Below are positions 26,395 to 34,716 of a stretch of DNA of 44,142 nucleotides, piece by piece; the stretch's first letter is position 1; each line of letters begins with the position of its first letter. This DNA comes from Thalassotalea sp. (GTDB taxonomy: Bacteria; Pseudomonadota; Gammaproteobacteria; Enterobacterales; Alteromonadaceae). The position numbers and the translations under genes are program-made. The stretch lies in NCBI GenBank assembly GCA_022448425.1, contig JAKVCY010000136.1, positions 1-44,142 on the forward strand, given 5' to 3'. The notes under the pieces were generated by a model. It had not been told where the DNA came from. It searched no databases and saw only the letters and a program-made list of their open reading frames with translations.

Positions 26395-26850
26395 TTATTC
26401 GGGGCAGAAATCTTTGAGTTGTTGTTGACTCAGCTCTAACTGAGCTTGCTTTTCTTCAGGGGTTAGCAAACGCTCTGTACCATCCTCTTGCTTAAGCAAT
26501 ACCTTCTCGTAACCACCTAGCACTTTGATATTAACCTTCGCTGCTTCACAATTTTTTGCCATCAATTCTTTGTTCATTTCAATATCTGATGACAATTGCT
26601 CAGTTTGCTTTTCGATTTCGTTATTTGCATTTAAAGGATATGGAGATGAAGATGTGTTTGCATCATTAGATTTAGTTATTGGTTTGTACGATACTTTGAC
26701 GTCAACTTCTGCATAATCTTTATCACTTGGATGTTCGAAACTAAAGTGCACCACATTATTATTGTCTACCCATCGATAAACACGCGCATCGTTCGCTGTT
26801 GCTGTAAGCGGTAGCAGCCCCAGTAATAAATATAAACAATTTTTACGCAT
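26395..26850 (-). CDS. DUF4124-domain periplasmic protein
   Basis: A 151-residue protein with a Sec signal peptide (hydrophobic core LYLLLGLLPLTATA, cleavage near ANA/ND). A short DUF4124 motif, ARVYRWVDNNNVVHFSFEHP, is of the kind that precedes a variable tail in many gammaproteobacterial proteins. The rest is a low-complexity and helical region with Cys residues near the end (NCEAAK, DFCPE). Function unknown. The ATG at 26850 is chosen over the upstream start at 26886 because it yields the signal peptide. It lies between clpB and pssA, convergent with clpB. Confidence 0.75.
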   Translation of the reverse strand: MRKNCLYLLLGLLPLTATANDARVYRWVDNNNVVHFSFEHPSDKDYAEVDVKVSYKPITKSNDANTSSSPYPLNANNEIEKQTEQLSSDIEMNKELMAKNCEAAKVNIKVLGGYEKVLLKQEDGTERLLTPEEKQAQLELSQQQLKDFCPE

Positions 26851-27047
26851 AGTCCGTAGCCTTATACAAACAAGCATCTTCGCCATAAGGATTATAGTAC
26901 AAAGGCATATTAACCATTAAAGTTGCAGATTTACAACGTTTTTTCCGCTATGTAATGGTGCTAGTCATTTAAATACGTAATGCCAAAATAACCTCGTTGT
27001 GCTAAATTACGCCTTTTTAATCATGCGAAGGGATTTGGTTAGCTTGT

Positions 27048-27929
27048 ATGAAAGCATCGAACTCAAACACAGGTAATCAAAATAGAGGCATTTACTTGTT
27101 GCCTAATTTATTAACGACTGCCGGCTTATTCTCAGGCTTTTATGCTGTTGTATCTTCAATGAATGGTCATTTCCAATCTGCGGCCATTGCTATATTTGTC
27201 GCGATGATTTTTGATGGACTTGATGGACGAGTCGCACGTATGACCAACACCCAAAGTGAATTTGGTGCGGAGTACGATAGTATGGCTGACATGGTGTCTT
27301 TCGGTATAGCACCTGGCTTGGTTGCGTACAATTGGGCGCTAGCTGATATGGGTAAATTTGGCTGGTTGGCAGCTTTCGTTTTTGTTGCTGGTGCGGCACT
27401 TCGCTTAGCAAGGTTTAATACACAAGTAGGTGTAGCGGATAAGCGTTACTTCCAAGGTTTAGCAAGCCCAGCAGCTGCTGGTGTTATCGCGAGTATCGTT
27501 TGGACAGGCACTGAATATCAAGTAAATGGCCATGACTATGGCCTGATTATGGGCATATTGACGATCATTACAGGCTTGTTGATGGTAAGTAACTTCCGTT
27601 ACAACAGTTTCAAAGAGGTTGATTGGCGCGGCAAGGTAAACTTCGTTGTAGTGTTATTTATCGTGCTTGTCTTTGTTGTGATTGCAGCGAGCCCAGCAGA
27701 GTTGTTAACAGCTGTATTCGTGTTGTACGCAAGCTCAGGTCCATTTACGACGATTCGCTCTGTCAAAAAGCTTAAACTGGAACATGTGGTAGGTGATGAC
27801 GAGCAGGATGCGGATTTCGGCCAAAGTAAAAAAGCTTGTGAGCAAGCATCTGGTGAAGAAAAGGTTGATTCGAACGAGACTGGTGAAGAGGCTTCAAACC
27901 AAAAACAAGAAGACAAAGAAAAGTCTTAG
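27048..27929 (+). CDS. pssA: CDP-diacylglycerol-serine O-phosphatidyltransferase
   Basis: A 293-residue inner-membrane enzyme that makes phosphatidylserine, precursor of phosphatidylethanolamine. It is the CDP-alcohol phosphotransferase type: D59-G60-x2-A63-R64-x8-G73-x3-D77-x3-D81 is complete. Several transmembrane helices follow. The acidic C-terminal tail of about 50 residues (QDADFGQSKKACEQASGEEK onward) is unusually long and charged and looks disordered. This is the membrane family, unlike the E. coli phospholipase D-type PssA. A shared terminator separates it from flgN. Confidence 0.9.
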   Translation: MKASNSNTGNQNRGIYLLPNLLTTAGLFSGFYAVVSSMNGHFQSAAIAIFVAMIFDGLDGRVARMTNTQSEFGAEYDSMADMVSFGIAPGLVAYNWALADMGKFGWLAAFVFVAGAALRLARFNTQVGVADKRYFQGLASPAAAGVIASIVWTGTEYQVNGHDYGLIMGILTIITGLLMVSNFRYNSFKEVDWRGKVNFVVVLFIVLVFVVIAASPAELLTAVFVLYASSGPFTTIRSVKKLKLEHVVGDDEQDADFGQSKKACEQASGEEKVDSNETGEEASNQKQEDKEKS

Positions 27930-27960
27930 TTCTTGGTCTAGATTTCAACTTTAGTGCAAT

Positions 27961-27989
27961 AAAAAAGCCATCAAAATGATGGCTTTTTT
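27961..27989. terminator. Bidirectional terminator between pssA and flgN
   Basis: AAAAAAGCCATCA (27961-27973) and TGATGGCTTTTTT (27977-27989) form a perfect stem with a 3-nt loop. T-runs lie on both strands. It serves the convergent genes pssA and flgMN. Confidence 0.92.
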
Positions 27990-28020
27990 ATTTTTAGGCA
28001 TTTAAAAATGCGAAGTAAAA

Positions 28021-28449
28021 TTACGCTTTAATACCAATACTACTTAGACCTGCGTTCTTCTTACCTTTTGCATCGTAAGTCATTGAGTTCTTGTTGTGAC
28101 GCTCTAATAAACGCGTTTTCACTCTTTCGACGGCTACTTGTGAGTGATTGATGATTTGGCCATTAACTTCATTTAATTCTTGGCAGCGCATAAGCAAAGC
28201 TTTTACTTCTTCTAGTTGAACGTCGACAAGCCCTTGTTGCTTGTCTGCTAAAAACTGTTGATTATTGCCAATTGTTTTATCGAAGTTTTCGATTGATATT
28301 AAAAGTTGCTCTTTTTGCTCTGTCAGAGCTAACAAAGCCTTCGGGTCTTGCTTGGTAAGCACTTCCCGCTCTTCTTTCAGTAGTGTTTCTAATTCGCTGA
28401 GTTGTTCCAGTTGTTTGTTTAACAACTGCTCTGAAATTCCTGCTGTCAT
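28021..28449 (-). CDS. flgN: Flagellar export chaperone FlgN
   Basis: 142 residues, largely helical and glutamine/glutamate-rich (LNKQLEQLSELETLLKEE), the coiled-coil form of FlgN, which escorts the hook-filament junction proteins FlgK and FlgL to the export gate. The C-terminal NSMTYDAKGK box is typical of the family. It lies 32 bases downstream of flgM in the same operon, under the sigma28 promoter at 28837-28863. Confidence 0.9.
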   Translation of the reverse strand: MTAGISEQLLNKQLEQLSELETLLKEEREVLTKQDPKALLALTEQKEQLLISIENFDKTIGNNQQFLADKQQGLVDVQLEEVKALLMRCQELNEVNGQIINHSQVAVERVKTRLLERHNKNSMTYDAKGKKNAGLSSIGIKA

Positions 28450-28481
28450 GCACTACCTTTTAATTAATGAGGAGCTCGCAA

Positions 28482-28796
28482 CTAGATTAGGTCGAACTCG
28501 AATTTTGCGATACTTTCCGCTAGTTTTTCTGCGTCCACTTTATAAGCACCAGATTGAATCGCTTCTTTTAGCTTTTCAACTTTTTTCTGGTTGACGTCTG
28601 GATCATTAGTTTCTTTCTTTTGCATTTCAGCCAACTGTTTTGCTTGAGGCGTCAAAGAAACCGAATCTTGTCCTACTTTTGCTGTTTGTGCAGAGTTACT
28701 AGCACTTTGTGCCGCCTGATTTTTTAAATCAGCTTGCTGCTCCAAATTTCGACTAACTTGGTTAGTGTTATTCAAGCTGTTGATATTAATAGCCAT
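28482..28796 (-). CDS. flgM: Anti-sigma28 factor FlgM
   Basis: 104 residues. An unstructured N-terminal half is rich in Asn, Gln and Ser. The C-terminal FliA-binding half includes DSVSLTPQAKQLAEMQ and VEKLKEAIQSGAYKVDAEKLAESI. It holds FliA inactive until the hook is finished and FlgM is exported. A consensus FliA promoter precedes it, giving the usual feedback loop. Order is flgM-flgN, leftward, with flgA upstream on the same strand. Confidence 0.95.
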   Translation of the reverse strand: MAININSLNNTNQVSRNLEQQADLKNQAAQSASNSAQTAKVGQDSVSLTPQAKQLAEMQKKETNDPDVNQKKVEKLKEAIQSGAYKVDAEKLAESIAKFEFDLI

Positions 28797-28836
28797 CTGT
28801 ATTTCTCACATCAAGAACTAAATTCATTCTACATCA

Positions 28837-28863
28837 TTATCGGCTATTTTCTTAAATTCTTTA
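28837..28863 (-). promoter_or_regulatory. Sigma28 (FliA) promoter of flgMN
   Basis: On the leftward strand TAAA (complement of 28860-28863), 15 bases and GCCGATAA (complement of 28837-28844) match the FliA consensus exactly. It lies about 40-65 bases ahead of the flgM start. Confidence 0.88.
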
Positions 28864-28870
28864 TAGTTTT

Positions 28871-29563
28871 TTATAAATTAATTGCGACTTTATTGAGCCC
28901 TTTGATAATGCCAAAAACAGCCTTGCCAGATCGGTTGTTTTTGACACGCACTTTATCGCCCAAATGCCCGTTACCCAGCGAAGTTCCAACGGTCTTAATC
29001 GATATTACTGAACTTGCTGCTTCTAATATAACTTGGTCGCCTTTACACACTAGGCAAATGTGCCTGCGATTTATTGATTTACCTTGGCTAATATTACGTT
29101 TGGTCTTTGCACCCAATACGTCGTTAATATTGGTGATGGGTTCCCCACGTATTTGATGTTTATCGACTAACACAATTTCGACATTATTTTCAGTTAGAAC
29201 GCTATCCTTACTGATCGCCTGTTTTGCCACGAGGGCTGGGGCTTGCACACTCAATCTAACAGGTACATAGAGGTGCCAGGGTGTTGATCCAGAACAGTTT
29301 ATTTTGACATTGACATTTCTACCGCTCAATTTTTCAGGTATATTGACGTTCAATTGCCCATCACACGGTTGTATCACCAATCGAGGGTCCAAGCGACTAA
29401 CGGTAATAGAAATGTGTTCACTTGAATCGTTGACGAAAGCTTCTGTTACAGCATTTTTAGCCAAGTTTTCAAGGTAAGCACGATCGTAAGTCTCGGCATT
29501 AACTGCAGTAGAAAAATAGATCAAACTAAGTAGAAAAGTTAAAAAAATCTTGGTTTTGCTCAT
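28871..29563 (-). CDS. flgA: Flagella basal body P-ring formation protein FlgA
   Basis: A 230-residue periplasmic chaperone for P-ring assembly by FlgI. The signal peptide MSKTKIFLTFLLSLIYF ends near VNA. A C-terminal SAF-like domain carries PALVAKQAISKDSVLTENNV and KTKRNISQGKSINRR, then LGDKVRVKNNRSGK. The ATG at 29563 gives a normal signal peptide; the longer frame to 29647 would put 28 unrelated residues in front. Its ribosome site is weak. Divergent from cheV. Confidence 0.9.
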   Translation of the reverse strand: MSKTKIFLTFLLSLIYFSTAVNAETYDRAYLENLAKNAVTEAFVNDSSEHISITVSRLDPRLVIQPCDGQLNVNIPEKLSGRNVNVKINCSGSTPWHLYVPVRLSVQAPALVAKQAISKDSVLTENNVEIVLVDKHQIRGEPITNINDVLGAKTKRNISQGKSINRRHICLVCKGDQVILEAASSVISIKTVGTSLGNGHLGDKVRVKNNRSGKAVFGIIKGLNKVAINL

Positions 29564-29729
29564 TTTTTTTGCGTTCAATATGTTATGGAAAATTAAATAC
29601 TCGTCTATGCTTATGGTTAGTAAGTGAGATGGTACTTTGAGTGTCAAAAGTTAGACGCTGTTCACATGTAATATTACGATAAACAAGAATTGTGCCTTTT
29701 TAAGAGGGGCGGAAGGTAATGGGGTAAAT

Positions 29730-30659
29730 ATGGCAGGCATTCTAGATTCGGTAAACCAACGTACACAATTGGTAGGACAGAACAGACTTGAGCTGCTGCT
29801 ATTTAAGTTGATAGGGCCGCAACGCTTTGGTATCAATGTGTTCAAGGTCAGAGAAGTACTTCAATGTCCTCATCTAACGTCACTTCCTAACCAAGATCCG
29901 TTTATTAAAGGTGTTGCTCATATTCGTGGTCAAACTATCTCAGTGATTGATTTGAGCAAGGCGACAGGCGGTCGAGATATCCCGCTCAACGAGAATTGCT
30001 TTATTATCATTGCAGAATATAACCGAAGTGTTCAGGGATTCCTTGTTGCAGGTGTTGAGCGTATTACAACGTTGAGTTGGCAAGATATTATGCCGCCACC
30101 TGAAGGTGCTGGTAAGTCAAGCTACTTAACCGCAGTTACTGAAATTGACAATGAAATGGTGTCGATTTTGGACGTTGAGAAAATTCTAAACGAAATCAGT
30201 CCGGTTTCTACTGAGCTAAGTGAAGAAGTAGTCGATGCGACAGTGGGTGAGTCTATAGGCGAGCGAGTCATCATGATTGCTGATGATTCAACTGTTGCAC
30301 GAAACCAAGTTAAGCGAGCACTAGAGCCGTTAGGACTTAAAATGGTGTTGGCGAAAAATGGACAAGAAGCACTGAACAAACTCAACGAGATGGCTGACGA
30401 ATGTGAACACTCAATTTCTGAGAAAGTCGCATTATTAATTTCCGATATTGAAATGCCAGAGATGGATGGCTATACCTTAACAGCTGAAATTAAAAGCACT
30501 GAGAAGCTTAAGAGTATGCCGGTGATTTTGCATACGTCACTGAGTGGTGTTTTTAACAACGCCATGGTTGAAAAAGTAGGGGCTGAGGACTTTATACCTA
30601 AGTTTCACCCTGATGAGCTTGCAACAGCCGTGAAAAAATGGCTAAAAATCGAAGATTAA
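29730..30659 (+). CDS. cheV: Chemotaxis coupling protein CheV
   Basis: 309 residues combining an N-terminal CheW-like coupling domain (about 15-155; ELLLFKLIGPQRFGINVFKVREVL, HIRGQTISVIDL) and a C-terminal receiver domain (about 178-305). The receiver has the acidic pair DDST, phosphoacceptor Asp239 in SDIEMPEMDGY, and the conserved Lys in FIPKF. It links receptors to CheA and may act as a phosphate sink for adaptation. The flgA / cheV-cheR-flgB order is common in polar-flagellated gammaproteobacteria. Confidence 0.95.
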   Translation: MAGILDSVNQRTQLVGQNRLELLLFKLIGPQRFGINVFKVREVLQCPHLTSLPNQDPFIKGVAHIRGQTISVIDLSKATGGRDIPLNENCFIIIAEYNRSVQGFLVAGVERITTLSWQDIMPPPEGAGKSSYLTAVTEIDNEMVSILDVEKILNEISPVSTELSEEVVDATVGESIGERVIMIADDSTVARNQVKRALEPLGLKMVLAKNGQEALNKLNEMADECEHSISEKVALLISDIEMPEMDGYTLTAEIKSTEKLKSMPVILHTSLSGVFNNAMVEKVGAEDFIPKFHPDELATAVKKWLKIED

Positions 30660-30690
30660 TTTTTGTATCTGTTTATTTTAGGAATATTTA

Positions 30691-31524
30691 GTGTCAGCAA
30701 AGCAACTTGATGACAAAAGTTATAACGACTTTCGTACCTTTTTAGAACAACAATGCGGCATCGTATTGGGTGAAAATAAACAGTACTTGGTTAAAAGTCG
30801 CCTAGCACCGTTAATGGCAAAGTTTAATGTAGAATCGCTTGCAGACGTAGTCAAACGTACACTAAGTCCAATGGAGCGTCAGTTGCGCTCTGCGGTTATC
30901 GATGCCATGACGACTAATGAAACCTTGTGGTTTCGAGATGATTACCCGTTCCAGCTACTAAAAAATAAGTTATTGCCTGAATTTGCCTCGCAGAGATCGC
31001 CTTTAAAAATATGGTCGGCGGCCAGCTCTTCTGGGCAAGAGCCTTATTCTATTGCAATGTCTGTACTTGAATATCAGCAAAGCAAGCCTGGGTCGTTTCC
31101 CGGTGGTGTTCAAATTGTTGGTACTGACATTTCAACGACAATGCTTGAGCATTGCAAATATGGGCATTATGACAGCTTAGCGCTCGCTCGAGGATTGTCG
31201 GCAGAGCGAAAACGTCAGTTCTTTGAACCTGACGATAACGGTATGATGAAGGTTAAAGACAACGTCAAGAGAATGGTAAGTTTTAGACCATTAAACTTAC
31301 TAAATAGCTACAGTTTGATGGGGCGCTTTGATATTGTATTTTGCCGTAACGTTTTGATTTACTTTTCTCCTGAAATCAAAGCACAAATCCTTTCACGAAT
31401 TCATGGTGTGTTAAATAAAGAGGGATACCTATTCCTTGGCGCATCAGAATCCTTGTCTGGTCTTAATCAAGATTTCGACATGCTCAGATGCAACCCTGGC
31501 ATCGTCTACAAGAAACAACCATAA
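30691..31524 (+). CDS. cheR: Chemotaxis protein methyltransferase CheR
   Basis: A 277-residue enzyme that methylates receptor glutamates using S-adenosylmethionine. The N-terminal helical domain (DFRTFLEQQCGIVLGENKQ) is followed by the SAM-binding domain: IWSAASSSGQEPYSIAM near 108-124, IVGTDISTTMLEH and DIVFCRNVLIYFSPE. The start is GTG at 30691 with AGGA seven bases upstream. It follows cheV by 31 bases and is probably co-transcribed with it. Confidence 0.95.
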   Translation: MSAKQLDDKSYNDFRTFLEQQCGIVLGENKQYLVKSRLAPLMAKFNVESLADVVKRTLSPMERQLRSAVIDAMTTNETLWFRDDYPFQLLKNKLLPEFASQRSPLKIWSAASSSGQEPYSIAMSVLEYQQSKPGSFPGGVQIVGTDISTTMLEHCKYGHYDSLALARGLSAERKRQFFEPDDNGMMKVKDNVKRMVSFRPLNLLNSYSLMGRFDIVFCRNVLIYFSPEIKAQILSRIHGVLNKEGYLFLGASESLSGLNQDFDMLRCNPGIVYKKQP

Positions 31525-31537
31525 TTTGACGCTTTAC

Positions 31538-31554
31538 TTGGCACGCTAATTGAA
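31538..31554 (+). promoter_or_regulatory. Sigma54-type promoter of flgBCDE
   Basis: TTGGCACG (31538-31545), CTAA and TTGAA (31550-31554). GG and the -12 G are separated by the required 10 bases; the -12 element reads GA instead of GC. It lies about 35 bases ahead of flgB. A near-consensus -24 element makes RpoN/FlrC-type control likely. Confidence 0.65.
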
Positions 31555-31586
31555 TGTCTACCTCCTAAACTGATGGAGGTAGATCT

Positions 31587-31985
31587 ATGGCTATAAATTT
31601 TGACAAAGCACTAGGGATTCATCCCGATGGTATGGTGTTGCGTGCTAAACGCGCCGAAATCATTGCAAGCAATATTGCCAACGCAGACACTCCTGGCTAC
31701 AAAGCAAAGGGCATGGATTTTCAAGATGCCCTTGCCAGTGCGGCAAAAAGTCAACAAATGGGCATGTCACGCACTCACACAAAACACTACGATACACGTA
31801 TCGAATTAAACTCCGGCACCGGATATCGCGTGCCAGATCAACCAGATACTGGCGATGGTAATACTGTAAATGTACAAGTGGAACGAAACTTGTATCTAGA
31901 AAACTCACTACAGTATCAAGCCAGTGTGAATTTCTTAGATTCTAAAGTTAAAGGCTTGAAAAAAGCGATTTCTGGAGGGCAATAA
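31587..31985 (+). CDS. flgB: Flagellar basal-body rod protein FlgB
   Basis: A 132-residue proximal rod protein. It carries the rod/hook motif (AEIIASNIANADTPGYKAKGMDF) and a C-terminal helix (YQASVNFLDSKVKGLKKAI). GGAGGT is a strong ribosome site. First gene of the sigma54-driven rod/hook operon; flgC begins two bases after its stop. Confidence 0.95.
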   Translation: MAINFDKALGIHPDGMVLRAKRAEIIASNIANADTPGYKAKGMDFQDALASAAKSQQMGMSRTHTKHYDTRIELNSGTGYRVPDQPDTGDGNTVNVQVERNLYLENSLQYQASVNFLDSKVKGLKKAISGGQ

Positions 31986-31987
31986 TT

Positions 31988-32407
31988 ATGAGTCTATTTA
32001 ACGTCTTCGACATTAGTGGCTCTGGTATGGCGGCACAATCGGTTCGCTTAAATACCACAGCAAGTAATATTGCCAACGCAGATAGCGTAAGTAGCAGCAT
32101 TGATCAGACATATCGTGCAAGACATCCCGTCTTTGCCGCTGAGATGCAAAAAGCTGCCGCTGGCCAGCAAGGCTCTGTAGGGGTTGAGGTTCTCGGAATT
32201 GTCGAGAGCGATAAGCCATTAAACGTAGAGTATTCGCCTAATCACCCAATGGCAGATAAAGATGGCTATATCTACAAGCCTAACGTCAACGTGGTAGAGG
32301 AGATGACGAATATGATTTCAGCATCACGTTCTTACCAAACGAATATACAGTTGGCTGAATCTGCAAAGAATATGGTGACGAGAACATTACGACTAGGCCA
32401 AAGCTAA
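31988..32407 (+). CDS. flgC: Flagellar basal-body rod protein FlgC
   Basis: A 139-residue rod protein. N-terminal LNTTASNIANADSVSSSIDQTYRARHPVF and C-terminal PNVNVVEEMTNMISASRSYQTNIQLAESAKNMV are signatures of FlgC. It joins the rod with FlgB, FlgF and FlgG. Close to both neighbours (2 bases after flgB, 39 before flgD). Confidence 0.95.
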   Translation: MSLFNVFDISGSGMAAQSVRLNTTASNIANADSVSSSIDQTYRARHPVFAAEMQKAAAGQQGSVGVEVLGIVESDKPLNVEYSPNHPMADKDGYIYKPNVNVVEEMTNMISASRSYQTNIQLAESAKNMVTRTLRLGQS

Positions 32408-32446
32408 TTTGGGCTAAATGTGAGTGAGAGTAGAGAGAGATAAACT

Positions 32447-33133
32447 ATGGACTCAGTAAGCGGCAGTAGCGGTTTAGACGCGCTTCGTTGGCAAACAGAA
32501 ACAGTTCAAGAAGCCGAAGAAGATAAAGGTATGTTAACGCAAGAGGACTTTTTTGCGTTAATGACACAAGAGCTTGCTCATCAAGACCCGACCAAGCCTG
32601 TAGAGAACAATGAAATGATCTCCCAAATGACGGCATTCTCCACCACAGATGGTGTTGCACAGTTAAATGAATCTTTTGCTGAGTTCGCGGCCAGTATGTC
32701 TTCTAGTCAGGCTCTTCAAGCGTCGTCTTTGGTTGGTCGAAGCGTCCTTGTCGATGACAATGTATTCGCGATGACAACAGGTGAACAACCTAAGGGCAAG
32801 ATTGTCACGGATTTACCTGCATCGAATGTAAATATCTACGTTGAAAATACAGCGGGCGAGATAATCCAAACGGTACCTGTTGGTAATGTCCCTGCCGGTG
32901 AGTCTGGCTTCGTTTGGGATGGCATGATGGACAATGGTGAACTTGCTCCTGATGGCGCTTACAGATTCCGCATTGCCGGGTTAGTTGACGGCCAAGCTTC
33001 AGAGCTAAAAGCTATGACATATCGCAATGTTGATAGCGTTACGCTAGCAGGTGCGGGTGGCCAAATTGTATTGAATTTAAACGGCGGTTCTTCAATGAAT
33101 TTAGCCGACGTAGTTGAAGTATCGCAAGGCTAG
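32447..33133 (+). CDS. flgD: Flagellar hook assembly scaffold FlgD
   Basis: A 228-residue hook-cap protein. The N-terminal part has EDFFALMTQELAHQDPTKPVENNEMISQMTAFST, the hook-capping signature. The C-terminal part is a Tudor/fibronectin-like FlgD Ig domain (GESGFVWDGMMDNGELAPDGAYRFRI). It caps the growing hook during FlgE polymerisation and is discarded later. A purine-rich GAGAGAT precedes the ATG. Confidence 0.95.
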   Translation: MDSVSGSSGLDALRWQTETVQEAEEDKGMLTQEDFFALMTQELAHQDPTKPVENNEMISQMTAFSTTDGVAQLNESFAEFAASMSSSQALQASSLVGRSVLVDDNVFAMTTGEQPKGKIVTDLPASNVNIYVENTAGEIIQTVPVGNVPAGESGFVWDGMMDNGELAPDGAYRFRIAGLVDGQASELKAMTYRNVDSVTLAGAGGQIVLNLNGGSSMNLADVVEVSQG

Positions 33134-33178
33134 TTTTGTCCTAGGTTTGTTTATAAAGATTTTCAAAGAGGTGAACTT

Positions 33179-34504
33179 ATGTCTTTCAACGTTTCATTAA
33201 GTGGCTTAAACGCCGCACAAAAAGATTTGGACGTTACATCGAACAATATCGCGAATGTAAACACGACTGGTTTTAAAGAATCTAGAACAGAATTTGTGGA
33301 TGTTTATGCTTCGTCATTACTTGCTGCTGGTAAAACAAAAGCAGGTGACGGTGTATTAACTGCTGATGTCGCACAGCAATTCTCACAAGGTAGTATTCGT
33401 TTTACCAATAATGCGCTTGATTTAGCGATAACAGGTAACGGCTTCTTTGCAACCGTCCCGGAACTGGATAGTTTAGAACGCTCATATACACGTGCTGGCG
33501 AATTTAAGTTAAATGCCGATAACTTCATCGTAAACTCCAATGGCGACTACTTATTAGGCTTTGATGTCAATGCAGACGGTTCATCAGCTTCAGTAGCCTT
33601 AAGTACTGCCAGCCCAATCCAAATTCCTACGGCCTCTGGCGCACCTCAAGCAACGACAGAAGTAGATATTCGAATGAATTTGCCAGCAGGTGATGCAGTC
33701 AATACTTATGCTTTTGACCCAACGGATCCTTTGACTTATAACCACTCTACGTCGGTGACAGTATTTGATTCTCTTGGGGAAAGTCATGTGCAAACATACT
33801 ACTTCAGAAAAACTGCAGCAAATGAATGGAATATGTATACGGCCGTAGATGGGGTCCTTTTGGATATTCCAGGCGGTGTTAACTCTATTGCGAACCCTAC
33901 GACAGGCCCTTCGCCAAACGTTAGGGCTGCTCAATTAACGTTTACAGCGGGCGGTGATTTCAGCACCCAAACGCCAGCAACAATTACGACTGAGCCATTG
34001 ACCGCAACCGTTTTGGTGAATGGTGCTGATCCGGCTCAGACGCTGACAGTTGATTTCAACCTAGATACAACTGGACCGAATGCAAATGAGCCAACACAAT
34101 TTGCTTCAAACTTTGAGGTTACTTCGCTTGAGCAAGATGGTCTCGCGGTTGGTCGATTAACGGGGCTTGATATTGATGCTGATGGTTTGATTCGTGCTAC
34201 TTATAGTAATGGTACATCGGAGCCACTATCTCGTGTAACCTTGGTTAACTTCGCCAATAACCAAGGTCTAACCCAGGTAGGTAATACGTCGTGGAAAGAA
34301 AGTCTAGTTTCTGGTGAAGCTCTTGCCGGTGAAGCAGGCTCAGGTACGTTTGGTAGCATCAACTCATCTGCACTTGAGCAATCAAATGTTAACTTAACGT
34401 CTGAATTGATCGACCTAATTTCTGCACAACGAAACTTCCAAGCGAACTCCCGTTCACTTGAGGTTGATAACCAGTTAAACCAAACAATTCTACAGATTCG
34501 TTAA
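33179..34504 (+). CDS. flgE: Flagellar hook protein FlgE
   Basis: A 441-residue hook subunit. The N-terminal rod/hook motif (DLDVTSNNIANVNTTGFKESRTEFVDVYASS), conserved GNGFFA (residue ~83) and C-terminal ALEQSNVNLTSELIDLISAQRNFQANSRSLEV are clear. The middle has D1/D2 domains typical of 400-450-residue hooks. Last gene of the flgBCDE unit; a strong terminator follows about 40 bases on. Confidence 0.96.
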   Translation: MSFNVSLSGLNAAQKDLDVTSNNIANVNTTGFKESRTEFVDVYASSLLAAGKTKAGDGVLTADVAQQFSQGSIRFTNNALDLAITGNGFFATVPELDSLERSYTRAGEFKLNADNFIVNSNGDYLLGFDVNADGSSASVALSTASPIQIPTASGAPQATTEVDIRMNLPAGDAVNTYAFDPTDPLTYNHSTSVTVFDSLGESHVQTYYFRKTAANEWNMYTAVDGVLLDIPGGVNSIANPTTGPSPNVRAAQLTFTAGGDFSTQTPATITTEPLTATVLVNGADPAQTLTVDFNLDTTGPNANEPTQFASNFEVTSLEQDGLAVGRLTGLDIDADGLIRATYSNGTSEPLSRVTLVNFANNQGLTQVGNTSWKESLVSGEALAGEAGSGTFGSINSSALEQSNVNLTSELIDLISAQRNFQANSRSLEVDNQLNQTILQIR

Positions 34505-34542
34505 CTTATCTAGCTACCTACAGAATAACGTGTTCTCGTAAG

Positions 34543-34578
34543 ACGCCCTCGCCAGTTTGGTGTAGGGCGTTTCTTTTC
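34543..34578 (+). terminator. Terminator after flgE
   Basis: ACGCCCT (34543-34549) pairs with AGGGCGT (34564-34570). Inner pairing of CGCCA with TGGTG around a 3-nt loop extends the hairpin. TTCTTTTC follows. It separates flgBCDE from the next sigma54 promoter. Confidence 0.8.
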
Positions 34579-34662
34579 ATCTAAAGCTAAGACAAGCCAA
34601 GTCGACTAAACAACATAAATTAAGTCTTCTATTTTTAGTTAAAACCCAATCACCTATTCTTC

Positions 34663-34678
34663 TGGCATTGATATTGCA
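34663..34678 (+). promoter_or_regulatory. Sigma54-type promoter of flgFGHIJKL
   Basis: TGGCAT at -24 and TTGCA at -12, with GG (34664-34665) and GC (34676-34677) exactly 10 bases apart. It follows the flgE terminator and lies about 40 bases ahead of flgF. It fits the RpoN consensus well. Confidence 0.8.
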
Positions 34679-34716
34679 TATTCTTAGCAAGTTTAACTTT
34701 CTTGTTGGAATTCGTT

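Noticed and set aside
29630-29644. Possible sigma54 GG-N10-GT before cheV
   Set aside because: -12 lacks GC and -24 lacks the TGGCA core; a chance match is likely.
29645-29682. FliA-like TACGATAA with upstream AAAAGTT before cheV
   Set aside because: Spacing between the two parts is far longer than the fixed FliA spacing and the -10 lacks GCC.
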